Positions 44,829 to 52,463 of a stretch of 64,000 bases of DNA are shown piece after piece (position 1 is the first letter of the stretch; the number at the start of each line of letters is the position of its first letter). The notes under the pieces were generated by a model. It did not search any database. It was given only the letters and a program-made list of their open reading frames with translations, and was not told where the DNA came from. This DNA is from Leptotrichia sp. oral taxon 223 (GTDB taxonomy: Bacteria > Fusobacteriota > Fusobacteriia > Fusobacteriales > Leptotrichiaceae): positions 868,001-932,000 of the forward strand of contig NZ_JABXYU010000001.1 of assembly GCF_013394795.1 (NCBI RefSeq), in the 5' to 3' direction. A program made the translations under genes and the position numbers.

Positions 44829-44838
44829 TTTCTCCTCC

Positions 44839-45261
44839 TTATATTCTTTTTACAGTTATTTCGCAATAACCAACTTCTTCAAAAGCGCTGTCATCTGCTA
44901 CGCTTATGATTTCAAATTTTGTACCTGCTGGAACTAACACTTCTTTTTCATAATAACTATCTTCATCAGTCCCCAATACTTCATAATATTCTTCTGCATA
45001 TTTTTCATCTTCTTCTGTTTCAGCTTCACTTAGTAAATCATAGTTTACTTCGTGAACATCAACTTCATTTATACAGTTAAGAAAATATTCATATTTTCTA
45101 GTTGTTTCAACAATAAATTCTCCACCGTTTGTCCAGCTTTCGGCTTTTTCAGCTGTTAATATTTGCCCAACTTTGAACTCAGCTTTATAATCTAAAGCTA
45201 TTGTTCTTCCTATCCCTTTAACTGTTTTATTTATATTTTTAGCTATTTCATTTTTTGTCAT
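44839..45261 (-). CDS. hypothetical acidic prophage protein
   Basis: A 140-residue protein from the ATG at 45261 (MTKNEIAKNI), which lies 8 nt after GAGGAG. The N-terminus is helical, a middle beta-like section (FKVGQILTAEKAESWTNGGE) follows, then a very acidic stretch (SEAETEEDEKYAEEYYEVLG) and a final beta section (PAGTKFEIISVADDSAFEEV). It resembles small anti-restriction or DNA-mimic proteins only in its acidity; no family is recognised. First gene after the copy-2 operator promoter and 10 nt upstream of the ribbon-helix-helix gene. Confidence 0.6.
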   Translation of the reverse strand: MTKNEIAKNINKTVKGIGRTIALDYKAEFKVGQILTAEKAESWTNGGEFIVETTRKYEYFLNCINEVDVHEVNYDLLSEAETEEDEKYAEEYYEVLGTDEDSYYEKEVLVPAGTKFEIISVADDSAFEEVGYCEITVKRI

Positions 45262-45297
45262 TTTAATCACTCCTCATTCATCCTTTATCTTGATATT

Positions 45298-45342
45298 ATT
45301 ATACTACACTTTTTATCAAAAGTCAACACCTTTTGATAAAAA
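45298..45342 (-). promoter_or_regulatory. prophage promoter with inverted-repeat operator, copy 2
   Basis: Minus strand: -35 TTGACT (45321-45326), 17 bp, -10 TATAAT (45298-45303). TTTTTATCAAAAG (45310-45322) and CTTTTGATAAAAA (45330-45342) are a perfect 13-bp inverted repeat with a 7-nt centre. The whole module repeats copy 1 at 44562-44606 almost base for base. Confidence 0.85.
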
Positions 45343-45384
45343 TATTTAAATTTATTTACAAAAAAAGATAGCCATTTCTGACTA

Positions 45385-45942
45385 TCAATTTATAATCGAT
45401 TTTATTTTAGCAACAAGTTCGTTTTCAATCGATTCCATATGTGTCTCCACAATCCTTGCAGCTTTTCCATACAAATCTTTTTCCTTAACCCCTTCCTTTT
45501 TCAAATCGTCCAAGATATGCAGCAATATCTCTTTTGTCTGCTCAAACTCATCTTTTATCATTTTAGATAATAGTTTATAAGTTGTTTCCTCGATAATATC
45601 GTGCATTTCGTTTTCAAAATTAATCATTTTAGAATCAAAGAAAGTTTTGATTTCCTTGCTGATAACATCCCAGTTTTCTTCTAAATGATTATTTTTTATA
45701 TACTTCAATATACGTTTTTGAACTGCCCAACGCATATCCTGAATTTTTAATATCAAAGCTATTTCCAGCCCTTTGCCTTTTAGAAAATCATTGTTTAATT
45801 GATTTTCTAATTTAGCTAAAACTGTTATAGTTTTCTCTTGCTGTTCAAAAAGTTTTTTTTGTTGAGTAATATAAGTATAGCTTATGACACCCATTATCCC
45901 CAACTCCACTATAGCTTTTACTTCTTCAAAATTTATCCCCAC
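45385..45942 (-). CDS. holin-like (BhlA/UviB-type) membrane-anchored coiled-coil protein
   Basis: A 185-residue protein from a GTG at 45942 with GAGGA upstream. A single N-terminal membrane segment (AIVELGIMGVISYTYI, about 9-25) is followed by QQKKLFEQQEKTITVLAKLE and a long coiled coil to the C-terminus. The short N-terminal anchor followed by a charged helix is as in BhlA/UviB holin-like proteins, but the helical tail is much longer than in those 70-90-residue proteins. Placement just after the endolysin segment supports a role in lysis. Confidence 0.55.
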   Translation of the reverse strand: MGINFEEVKAIVELGIMGVISYTYITQQKKLFEQQEKTITVLAKLENQLNNDFLKGKGLEIALILKIQDMRWAVQKRILKYIKNNHLEENWDVISKEIKTFFDSKMINFENEMHDIIEETTYKLLSKMIKDEFEQTKEILLHILDDLKKEGVKEKDLYGKAARIVETHMESIENELVAKIKSIIN

Positions 45943-45962
45943 AATTTGTCCTCTTTTCGCTG

Positions 45963-46286
45963 CTACAATATGTTTTTGTTACCTTTTTTCTCAAAATCAA
46001 AAATTTGTTGAATAAATTCAGACGGAACGAGCTTAGTTTTCAATTCCTTTATGCAAGCTAGAACTGTATCCTCTCCAATTTCTTCGATAAAATTCGGGAT
46101 CCACTTTCTGTCAATTTCTTTTTCTTTTAAAACATAGCTTTCCAATTTTTCCCAAAATCCATTTGCGATTGCGTCAAATTTTTCTGCTCCTGTTTTTGCC
46201 TTATTTACAATTTCATTTTTGTAAATTTTACCTTTTACCATTTCAACTGCCTTGTTAATTATCCAAATTTTTACCATTTTATCCAT
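45963..46286 (-). CDS. hypothetical prophage lysis-module protein
   Basis: A 107-residue protein from the ATG at 46286 (MDKMVKIWIINKAVEMVKGK), which has AAGGAGAG upstream; a longer start at 46373 would overlap the 5' hairpin of its own message. It is helical and soluble, with WIPNFIEEIGEDTVLACIKE and KLVPSEFIQQIFDFEKKG near the C-terminus. No family recognised. Its neighbours, endolysin upstream and holin-like downstream, place it in the lysis module. Confidence 0.55.
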   Translation of the reverse strand: MDKMVKIWIINKAVEMVKGKIYKNEIVNKAKTGAEKFDAIANGFWEKLESYVLKEKEIDRKWIPNFIEEIGEDTVLACIKELKTKLVPSEFIQQIFDFEKKGNKNIL

Positions 46287-46334
46287 TTTTATCTCTCCTT
46301 TTTCCTTATTTTTGTTAATATCAGTTTTAACGTA

Positions 46335-46405
46335 GCTAACAAGCCGTTTAATCAATTTTACCTTGCTAGCCAACCATTTATACCAAAATTATTTTTAGCG
46401 TTCAA
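46335..46405 (-). promoter_or_regulatory. lysis-module promoter with leader hairpin
   Basis: Minus strand: -35 TTGAAC (46400-46405), 17 bp, -10 TATAAA (46377-46382). The message would begin with GGCTAGCAAG and can fold GCTAGCAAG (46362-46370) with CTTGTTAGC (46335-46343), a 9-bp stem, right at its 5' end. Confidence 0.6.
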
Positions 46406-46433
46406 ATACAGCTTCTATTGAAGTATTTTTTCA

Positions 46434-47417
46434 TTACTTTAGTTCAAAATGTGGCGTATCGTGCATTTTCCAGTTTCCGCCCCATTCTACGTTAATGTTT
46501 TTGGATTTTGCAACTGCCAAGATATGATTTGCAATTAATCTTAATTTCTTGTCGTCATATCCTTCGTTTGATGTAAATTTTCTGTATACTCCATTTTCGA
46601 TAACTCCGCAAGGAAATATGTCAACTGCATGTCCATATCCGTCAGCTTTGATTTGATGGTTTGATTTTGCTCTTTTGCCGTCACAATTTGTTACAATTCT
46701 GCCTGGCTTGCTTCTTCCGATTTGGTATAAAGCAAACTGCTCCTCTGCTGTTCTAGCACCATCAGTGATTCTGAAATCAAATGGGCTGTTTTCGATTGCC
46801 ACTTTCATAACTTCAACAAGTCTCGGATGTATTTTTTTCATTTTATCCAGACTTGATTGGGCAAAATAATATTTTCTATTTTCTGTATTTTCCTTATCCC
46901 AATCTCTTAAATATTTTTCCTTGCTTTCAATTCTATTCATCCAGCCTAAGAAAAATTTCTCTTGCGTGTTATCAGCCTCAACCAAGCCTTTGTAATAAAT
47001 CCGTTGCAAATTATGATAAACTTCCAAAAATTTTTCAGGATCCACCGAATTTAATGCTTCCAATGTTTTGTTTCCGATTATTCCGTCAACATCGAGATTT
47101 GCGTTTGTCAATTGATTTATAGCAATTTGTGCGTTTTTTGTTCCATTTCTGCCGCTGTTTACAGCCCAGTCGCATATAGATAAAGCCACTTTGTCGTTTA
47201 CAACTTTATCTAATTTATTCCCAAGATAGTATTTTTTTAGATATATGTTTTTTGCAAAATCAATTGTTAAATCTTGCATATCTCCCTTATATCCAAAATC
47301 TCTCGCTTCTTCTTCAATTATTCCATATTTTGTTTTTCCACCTTTGTCGTGCTTGTCATCTGAATATCCGCCCTCAACTCTCAGCAGATAGTCAAATATT
47401 CTTTCAAATCTGTCCAT
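46434..47417 (-). CDS. bifunctional endolysin: glycosyl hydrolase 108 plus M15-type endopeptidase
   Basis: A 327-residue lytic enzyme. Residues 1 to about 90 form a GH108 muramidase with VEGGYSDDKHDKGGKTKYGI (catalytic Glu in VEGGY). Residues about 90-175 match PG_binding_3 (AQIAINQLTNANLDVDGIIG, FLGWMNRIESKEKYL). The C-terminal domain (about 185-327) is an L-alanyl-D-glutamate/VanY-type M15 peptidase with FRITDGARTAEEQFALYQIG, zinc ligands in SNHQIKADGYGHAVDI and the final DTPHFELK. It should cut both the glycan and the stem peptide. Such double domains are uncommon in this phage group. No signal peptide, so a holin is needed. Confidence 0.92.
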   Translation of the reverse strand: MDRFERIFDYLLRVEGGYSDDKHDKGGKTKYGIIEEEARDFGYKGDMQDLTIDFAKNIYLKKYYLGNKLDKVVNDKVALSICDWAVNSGRNGTKNAQIAINQLTNANLDVDGIIGNKTLEALNSVDPEKFLEVYHNLQRIYYKGLVEADNTQEKFFLGWMNRIESKEKYLRDWDKENTENRKYYFAQSSLDKMKKIHPRLVEVMKVAIENSPFDFRITDGARTAEEQFALYQIGRSKPGRIVTNCDGKRAKSNHQIKADGYGHAVDIFPCGVIENGVYRKFTSNEGYDDKKLRLIANHILAVAKSKNINVEWGGNWKMHDTPHFELK

Positions 47418-47433
47418 TTAAATCACTCCTTTT

Positions 47434-48168
47434 CTAATTTTGAAAAAAATCACTTACATTAAGCTCTAACATCTGATCAATAGTGTATCTTTCAAGTCCT
47501 GTAACAGCCATTTGCTCTGCTATGTCAGCAACTTCTATGATGTCCTGTATTTTTTTAGATAAAACTTTTAATTCCGTTCTATTTAGTTCTATAAATTCAA
47601 CAAGCCCTTTGTCATTTTGTGCTTTCACTTTTTCTATTTTGTCCTGTTCCAGCACCCACATTAATGAAATTTTTAGAGACAATCTATTTCTGTTTTTCTC
47701 ATTGTTCTCAAATGTATACTTTTTACCAGCTTTTTCAATTTCTATTGTCTGATTTAAGTAATTAGACTTTGCTTCTGCCAAGTCCTGCAAAAGCTTGTTT
47801 TTAAGTTCTTTTTTTCTTTCATTCATCAAAGTGTTATCCACTTTCCATTTTTTATTTTCTCTATCCCAGATACTCCAGTCATTTGGCTTTGCAATCCTTT
47901 TAACTGATTTAGACTTTTCATCTAAATACTCACCGTCCGCTAAAAAGAGTTTTCCAGCAACAATCTGTTCATATTCATTCATTTCCCTTAATTCGCCTGT
48001 TTCTGTATCAATAACAGGATTTACAAGGTATGATGTTGAGAAAACCATTGTTTCTGAATTCCAGTCTGGGAAAAACAAGTTAGGTTCTTCCTTAAATTTT
48101 TCGACACCAAGTGTCATCGGTTGAGCTATTAACTCTAAAGAGTTTTTGTCATAAATGTAAATTATCAT
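47434..48168 (-). CDS. tail fibre assembly-like protein (DUF4376-like)
   Basis: A 244-residue protein. The N-terminal half is a beta-rich 'IYIYDKNSLELIAQ...YLVNPVIDTETGELREM' region, as in tail-fibre-assembly and fibre-associated proteins, with a tryptophan-containing WSIWDRENKKWKVD link. The C-terminal half is a helical domain (LLQDLAEAKSNYLNQTIEIE, FIELNRTELKVLSKKIQDII) resembling DUF4376. It lies between the endolysin and the fibre, the usual position of a fibre chaperone. GGAGG precedes the ATG. Confidence 0.65.
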   Translation of the reverse strand: MIIYIYDKNSLELIAQPMTLGVEKFKEEPNLFFPDWNSETMVFSTSYLVNPVIDTETGELREMNEYEQIVAGKLFLADGEYLDEKSKSVKRIAKPNDWSIWDRENKKWKVDNTLMNERKKELKNKLLQDLAEAKSNYLNQTIEIEKAGKKYTFENNEKNRNRLSLKISLMWVLEQDKIEKVKAQNDKGLVEFIELNRTELKVLSKKIQDIIEVADIAEQMAVTGLERYTIDQMLELNVSDFFQN

Positions 48169-48204
48169 TTTTTTACCTCCTAATATTTTTTATTATTTAT
48201 TTAT

Positions 48205-48546
48205 TTGTTTCCAACTCTGTGCAAATTGGAAAATTTACACACAATGGGAAATAATTATATTGAATTTCCAGATGGTCTAATAATCCAGTGGGGAGAAAAC
48301 TATTTTGAAGGACTTTCAAGTACACCTGGGGCATCTATTACTAAAAATATTAATTTCCCAAAAACTTTTAAACAGAAATGTGTTAATGTCCAAATTTCAG
48401 GGATTTACAACTATTCAGATGAAAGTTTGGAAGTTACTTTTGTCTCGTCAAATATCACTAAAGAAAAATTCTTACTGCAAGTAATGCGACAACGTGGCGG
48501 CGGTGGCGAAAAAGCTGGATTTTTCTGGACTGCTATCGGGTATTAA
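48205..48546 (+). pseudogene. alternative tail-fibre tip stored in inverted orientation (gp53-like)
   Basis: On the strand opposite to every neighbour, the frame encodes MGNNYIEFPDGLIIQWGENY, then FEGLSSTPGASITKNINFPK TF, and ends FFWTAIGY: the gp53-like C-terminal fibre domain. It has no body of its own. Upstream of MGNN the frame is not fibre-like. GGAAATAAT at 48247-48255 also occurs inverted at 48784-48792 inside the fibre gene, and an inversion between these would attach this tip in frame. Confidence 0.75.
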
Positions 48547-48792
48547 CTAATAGCAAAAGGAAAGCTAAAGCTGAAACTATATTTAATATTTGCTGTTATA
48601 GTTCCATCTCCGACGACTTTGACTTCTCCGTTTTTATTGACTGAAAATCTTTCAGCACGAAGATTATTCTGAATGATTGCTGCCGTACCTTCGAATGCTG
48701 AAATTGGAGAAACAGGAAGTTTGCAAATTGTAGTATTTCCGTTTGAACTCACGGGGGAAACGTCGTGAAAATGGAACATAGCGATTATTTCC
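48247..48792. repeat. putative invertible segment for tail-fibre tip switching
   Basis: GGAAATAAT at 48247-48255 and its inverse ATTATTTCC at 48784-48792 bound a segment containing two converging tips whose stop codons overlap at 48543-48546. This is the plan of the Mu G-segment. Inverting the segment gives GYTIGNN-YIEFPDG in frame. No invertase gene is in the window. Confidence 0.55.
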
Positions 48793-49563
48793 TATAGTAT
48801 ACCCATTTGCATTTCCGTGATTCACGTTAGTTAAAGCTAAGTTCTTATATTCTGTAATTTTGAATAAATTTTCCACTCTATCTGAAAGTGGTTTGTTGGA
48901 GATAGCTCTGAATTTAGAACTTTCGTTATAAGTCAGGTTAGTATTTTCTATACACTCGTAATAAAATTTAGTCACACTATCAAAGTAAAATTTCCCTTTA
49001 ACTTTGTTACCAGTATCTTGAATATTCCCTCCAAATTCTATTCCCAGAATTTCGGCTAATCGGTTGCCTTCGAGAGCTGTACCCGCTGTTGTGCCATACA
49101 ATGTACTGTCTGATAAAACAAAAGAATTATTGCTATAATTTAATAAATATTCTTTTTTCTCTTTCAATACTCCTTTATCCAATTTTCTCGCTGAATTTTC
49201 TTTAACTCTGTAAATTGGATATTCTACACCACCCAATTTTAAAAATACATCATCGTATTGATTTTCTCTGTCTATTCTGATTAATAATTTTAATCCATCG
49301 AATACTCCAAATTCTTCGATTCCAACCAACATTACCTCATAAATATCTTTATTTGTACCTGATGTTCTTGTTGCGTTTAAAGTGTGTACCAGTCCTTTTT
49401 GTAAATCGTTCATAATTTGAGCCGTTAAAGTTGTACCGATTTGGCTCGCGGTCTCCTCGCCTTTCCAAATGTGTCTCACTAATCCTGCTCCAACATCACT
49501 TGCATTTTCAACTTTGTAAACATCTAAATTAGATCCTACCCAGTCCTTTATCTTTTTTAACAT
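48543..49563 (-). CDS. tail fibre protein, tip frameshifted
   Basis: The intact frame runs 299 codons from the ATG at 49563 to 48664. The body has MLKKIKDWVGSNLDVYKVEN, IRIDRENQYDDVFLKLGGVE, and NLALTNVNHGNANGYTIGNN before the tip. The tip then reads RYVPFSRRFP and goes out of frame at five C (48753-48757, G on the plus strand). With four C it would continue VSSNGNTTICKLPVSPISAF, EGTAAIIQNNLRAERFSVNK and end FSFSFPFAIS at 48543. As written, the receptor-binding end is missing. Its ATG is directly after the tail protein I stop. It should determine host binding. Confidence 0.75.
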
Positions 49564-50304
49564 CTATCTTACCCCTTCCTGCGTGATTACATTCATTCTA
49601 GCCAAATTACTTTCATAATTTTTTTGCTGCAAAATTTCATCATAAAAACTATCTTCAATATTTAGCATTCTTTTTACTCCTATAAGTGCTCCATTTGAAA
49701 TATAATTTGCTGTCTGCACTCTATATTTAAAATCAATTGTTATTTCAACTCCTTTCGCTCTTATTTCAAGTAAAATACTTAAAACGCTTTTTTTAACATA
49801 TGTTGGCAATCTTTTATTCAAAACTATATAAATGCTTCCTGCCTTTTCCTTGTAAAACTGTGTTTCAGATTTTCCTTTAAAACTTCCATTTTTTATATTA
49901 AAATCAATATCTTTACTAACGTTCTTTACAATTCCTTCTTTAAAAATAAATATATTTTGTTCATAATTTTCAATTATAATTTTTAATACGCTTATTATTG
50001 TTTCAAAAGTCGCATTTCTGCTTTTCCTTGAAATTTCAGCAAGTATTCTTTTCCTGTATTCCTCATCATTTTCTCTTGCGTTTCTTTTCATATTAAATGA
50101 CGTTCCGAATTTATCTAAAACATATCCAGTTGCTTTCATGATGTCCAGAGATTTTAGTAAATCGTATATTCCTCTGCTTACTTGCCTTATTTCTTCTAAA
50201 TAAAGCTCAAGCAAAAAATAATTATTGCTTTCTCTATCCCTTTTATACATATGTGGAAATTTATTGATTATTTCATCTGTATATTCTTTGCTATTTTTAT
50301 ACAT
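49564..50304 (-). CDS. tail protein I-like baseplate protein
   Basis: A 246-residue protein from the ATG at 50304 (MYKNSKEYTDEII), which overlaps the baseplate J stop by 8 nt. Key segments are FPHMYKRDRESNNYFLLELY, GYVLDKFGTSFNMKRNAREN and DEEYRKRILAEISRKSRNAT, the 'DEEYR.RI..' phrase of tail protein I/DUF2612-type proteins that link the baseplate to fibres. The C-terminal part has a short beta-rich domain. It is placed between baseplate J and the fibre, as in Mu- and P2-like phages. Confidence 0.75.
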   Translation of the reverse strand: MYKNSKEYTDEIINKFPHMYKRDRESNNYFLLELYLEEIRQVSRGIYDLLKSLDIMKATGYVLDKFGTSFNMKRNARENDEEYRKRILAEISRKSRNATFETIISVLKIIIENYEQNIFIFKEGIVKNVSKDIDFNIKNGSFKGKSETQFYKEKAGSIYIVLNKRLPTYVKKSVLSILLEIRAKGVEITIDFKYRVQTANYISNGALIGVKRMLNIEDSFYDEILQQKNYESNLARMNVITQEGVR

Positions 50305-51478
50305 AAAGCACCTCAATATTATTTTCATTTATCTGGAATTTTTGACCCACAGGAACATTAAAAACTTTATCAAAATTTTGAATTGCAACACTCGATTCTG
50401 TTAATCCCATTTTTAGATTAATTTTTCGTATATCATCAATTCCCAAAATTTCTGAATACGTTTTTAAATAGCTGATAGATTCCCCTGTTTTAAGATTATT
50501 TATATAGTTCAATATCTCTTGCTTTATTTGTTGTGTCCAACGGTTATCTTTTTCATCAGAGTTCTTCACTTCCAGAACTTCCACTTTAATTAATAATGTG
50601 CTGTATTTGATAATGTTATAGATTATTTTTCTCTCAAACACATCTCTTTTCAGTTTCTTTTCAAAAGTCTGTGCATTAGAATCCGCAAGCGTCAATATTC
50701 CGTCCGCCTTCAAATCTAATATAGTTTCAAAAATTTTGTCATCAGGAGTTCCTTCGAGAAATATTTTAATAGTTCCAGCTTCTGTTGCTGGCTCTGTTTC
50801 AGGATCTAGTATTAATACGTTTTTTACATTCTCCAACGCCATAAGTCCGTTATACAGTGCTGAATGTGTTGCAGTCTGTTCAATTGTTTGCTTTCTTTTT
50901 AACCTTGCTCTGTAAAGGCTATCACTTTCTTCATCTGCTCCACCAATTACATCAACATCATTTGTAATCTTAGCAACCCCACCGTATTCGGTTGTAAATG
51001 AAACATCACTTGTGATATTACTCTCGTCTCCAATTTCAACTGCCCGAATAAACCCTACTCCGTAATATTCGTTATTATCTAATTTATCCAATGTAACGTT
51101 AGATAATAATCTGTATTCTTTTTCAGCATATTTTATAATAGTTTGTGCTGGTATAACTCTATTCTTTTCTCCTGTTATTTTTACCTGTCCAGTTGCATAT
51201 GCCCCTGGGTTTCGTGGAGTTCTTAATAAAGTTCCAAAGTAATCCAAATATACACCTGTTGACGTATTTAAATTCGTTTGATTATTGAGTTCCAAAAGTT
51301 CTTCCCATAATTTTGATAACTCGAACCCTATCGCCTCTGAATGAATCCCCTCAGGAGTGTTAAAATCCAAAGTATACTCATTATCCTGCAATCTTGATTT
51401 GTACCGTTTTTCTATATCTTTCATAATATCTGAAAAACTTTTTAACACAAATCCTGTATTTGTTACTCCAAAATCCAT
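50297..51478 (-). CDS. baseplate J-like protein
   Basis: A 393-residue baseplate wedge protein. It shows NTGFVLKSFSDIMKDIEKRY at the N-terminus, YLDYFGTLLRTPRNPGAYAT, IGDESNITSDVSF, GADEESDSLYRARLKRKQTI (the strongest J-family phrase) and ATHSALYNGLMALENVKNVL. The C-terminal part (about 270-393) is the second domain, with YINNLKTGESISYLKTYSEI. It connects the central hub with the sheath base and drives contraction. Confidence 0.92.
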   Translation of the reverse strand: MDFGVTNTGFVLKSFSDIMKDIEKRYKSRLQDNEYTLDFNTPEGIHSEAIGFELSKLWEELLELNNQTNLNTSTGVYLDYFGTLLRTPRNPGAYATGQVKITGEKNRVIPAQTIIKYAEKEYRLLSNVTLDKLDNNEYYGVGFIRAVEIGDESNITSDVSFTTEYGGVAKITNDVDVIGGADEESDSLYRARLKRKQTIEQTATHSALYNGLMALENVKNVLILDPETEPATEAGTIKIFLEGTPDDKIFETILDLKADGILTLADSNAQTFEKKLKRDVFERKIIYNIIKYSTLLIKVEVLEVKNSDEKDNRWTQQIKQEILNYINNLKTGESISYLKTYSEILGIDDIRKINLKMGLTESSVAIQNFDKVFNVPVGQKFQINENNIEVLYV

Positions 51479-51491
51479 TGCTCCCCCTTTC

Positions 51492-51869
51492 CTAAATTGT
51501 CAAAGTTTTTCCATTTTTCAACAATATTTCTACATCGAAATTATAATTTCCAGTTCCATTTTTAAAATCACTTTCAAATTTTATTATTTCTGCCACATCT
51601 TCATCTGCCAAAATCGTTTCTTTTACTTGAGTTTCAATATTAAACTTTTCCAGTAAGTTTCCTATCTGCCCGTTATTCTCTTTTCTTTTAATCCAGTAAA
51701 TGCCTTCACTCCTATGTAAAAACCATTCATTGAAGAATAATCTTAACTTATTCTCAAGCCTTAGCCTTATTTTTTCTATTTCGGAACTTAATACTATGTT
51801 TTTGCCCATTACAACATCAATTTCTTTGTTGTCATCTTTTTCAGTTTGCCAACTTTGAATGCTTTTCAT
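51492..51869 (-). CDS. baseplate wedge protein (gp25/DUF2634-like)
   Basis: A 125-residue protein with VLSSEIEKIRLRLENKLRLF FNEWFLHRSEGIYW in the first half, then KFNIETQVKETILADEDVAE and a C-terminal beta strand pair (NYNFDVEILLKNGKTLTI). The pattern of an N-terminal strand, 'I..RL...L....GEW....S.GI.W', then a helix with ILADEDV fits gp25-like/DUF2634 wedge subunits. The gene sits between the spike and baseplate J, as is usual. Start supported by TAGGAGG upstream. Confidence 0.75.
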   Translation of the reverse strand: MKSIQSWQTEKDDNKEIDVVMGKNIVLSSEIEKIRLRLENKLRLFFNEWFLHRSEGIYWIKRKENNGQIGNLLEKFNIETQVKETILADEDVAEIIKFESDFKNGTGNYNFDVEILLKNGKTLTI

Positions 51870-51878
51870 TTTTACCTC

Positions 51879-52463
51879 CTAATCCAACGGCATTCCACCG
51901 TTAGTATGAGTCAAGAATGATTTACCGCCAATCGTAGCATCTCCGCTCACTTCCAAATCCCCTTCAATGCTTACTGCTCCGCTTATGTTTATAGAATTGC
52001 CTTTTATGGTAACTTCACTATCATTTATTGTTACAAGCGTTCCACCGTAAGCAATGTAGAAGTCATTAGATACATTCTTTTCTGCATCACTTGTTATCTG
52101 TCCGACTACGATAGCGTTATTTATGTCAAATTTAGCACTGGAGTTCGGCTCACAAGGTTCAGAAGCGTTACGAGCATTGAATGTATCATGCTGACAAAAT
52201 GCCACTAAAACTTTATCATTTGCAGACAACGGAGCATTTATTTTACATTTGCTACTCCAAAATATTGGAGCAACCGGCACATTTTCAATCACTTCAACTT
52301 CATCACGAGTTCCAAAAAGTTCAGGAATATCAAGCATTTGAATGCTGCAACTCATATTCGAGTTATCCATCTCTACAATTTTGGCTATTGCAAAAGTATT
52401 TAAATTATCAAAACTTCCGTTTATCATACTTTCGATATGATCACCTACTGTTTTTTTTCTCAT
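51879..52463 (-). CDS. baseplate spike protein (Gp138 N-terminal-like)
   Basis: A 194-residue protein from the ATG at 52463, which overlaps the stop of the hub gene (ATGA). The first half matches Gp138/gp45-type spike OB-folds: FAIAKIVEMDNSNMSCSIQM, VAPIFWSSKCKINAPLSAND, KVLVAFCQHD. The second half carries short beta repeats (VTIKGNSINISGAVSIEGDL, EVSGDATIGGKSFLTHTNGG), the needle and its apex. It should form the trimeric membrane-piercing tip under the tube. The length is normal. Confidence 0.82.
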   Translation of the reverse strand: MRKKTVGDHIESMINGSFDNLNTFAIAKIVEMDNSNMSCSIQMLDIPELFGTRDEVEVIENVPVAPIFWSSKCKINAPLSANDKVLVAFCQHDTFNARNASEPCEPNSSAKFDINNAIVVGQITSDAEKNVSNDFYIAYGGTLVTINDSEVTIKGNSINISGAVSIEGDLEVSGDATIGGKSFLTHTNGGMPLD

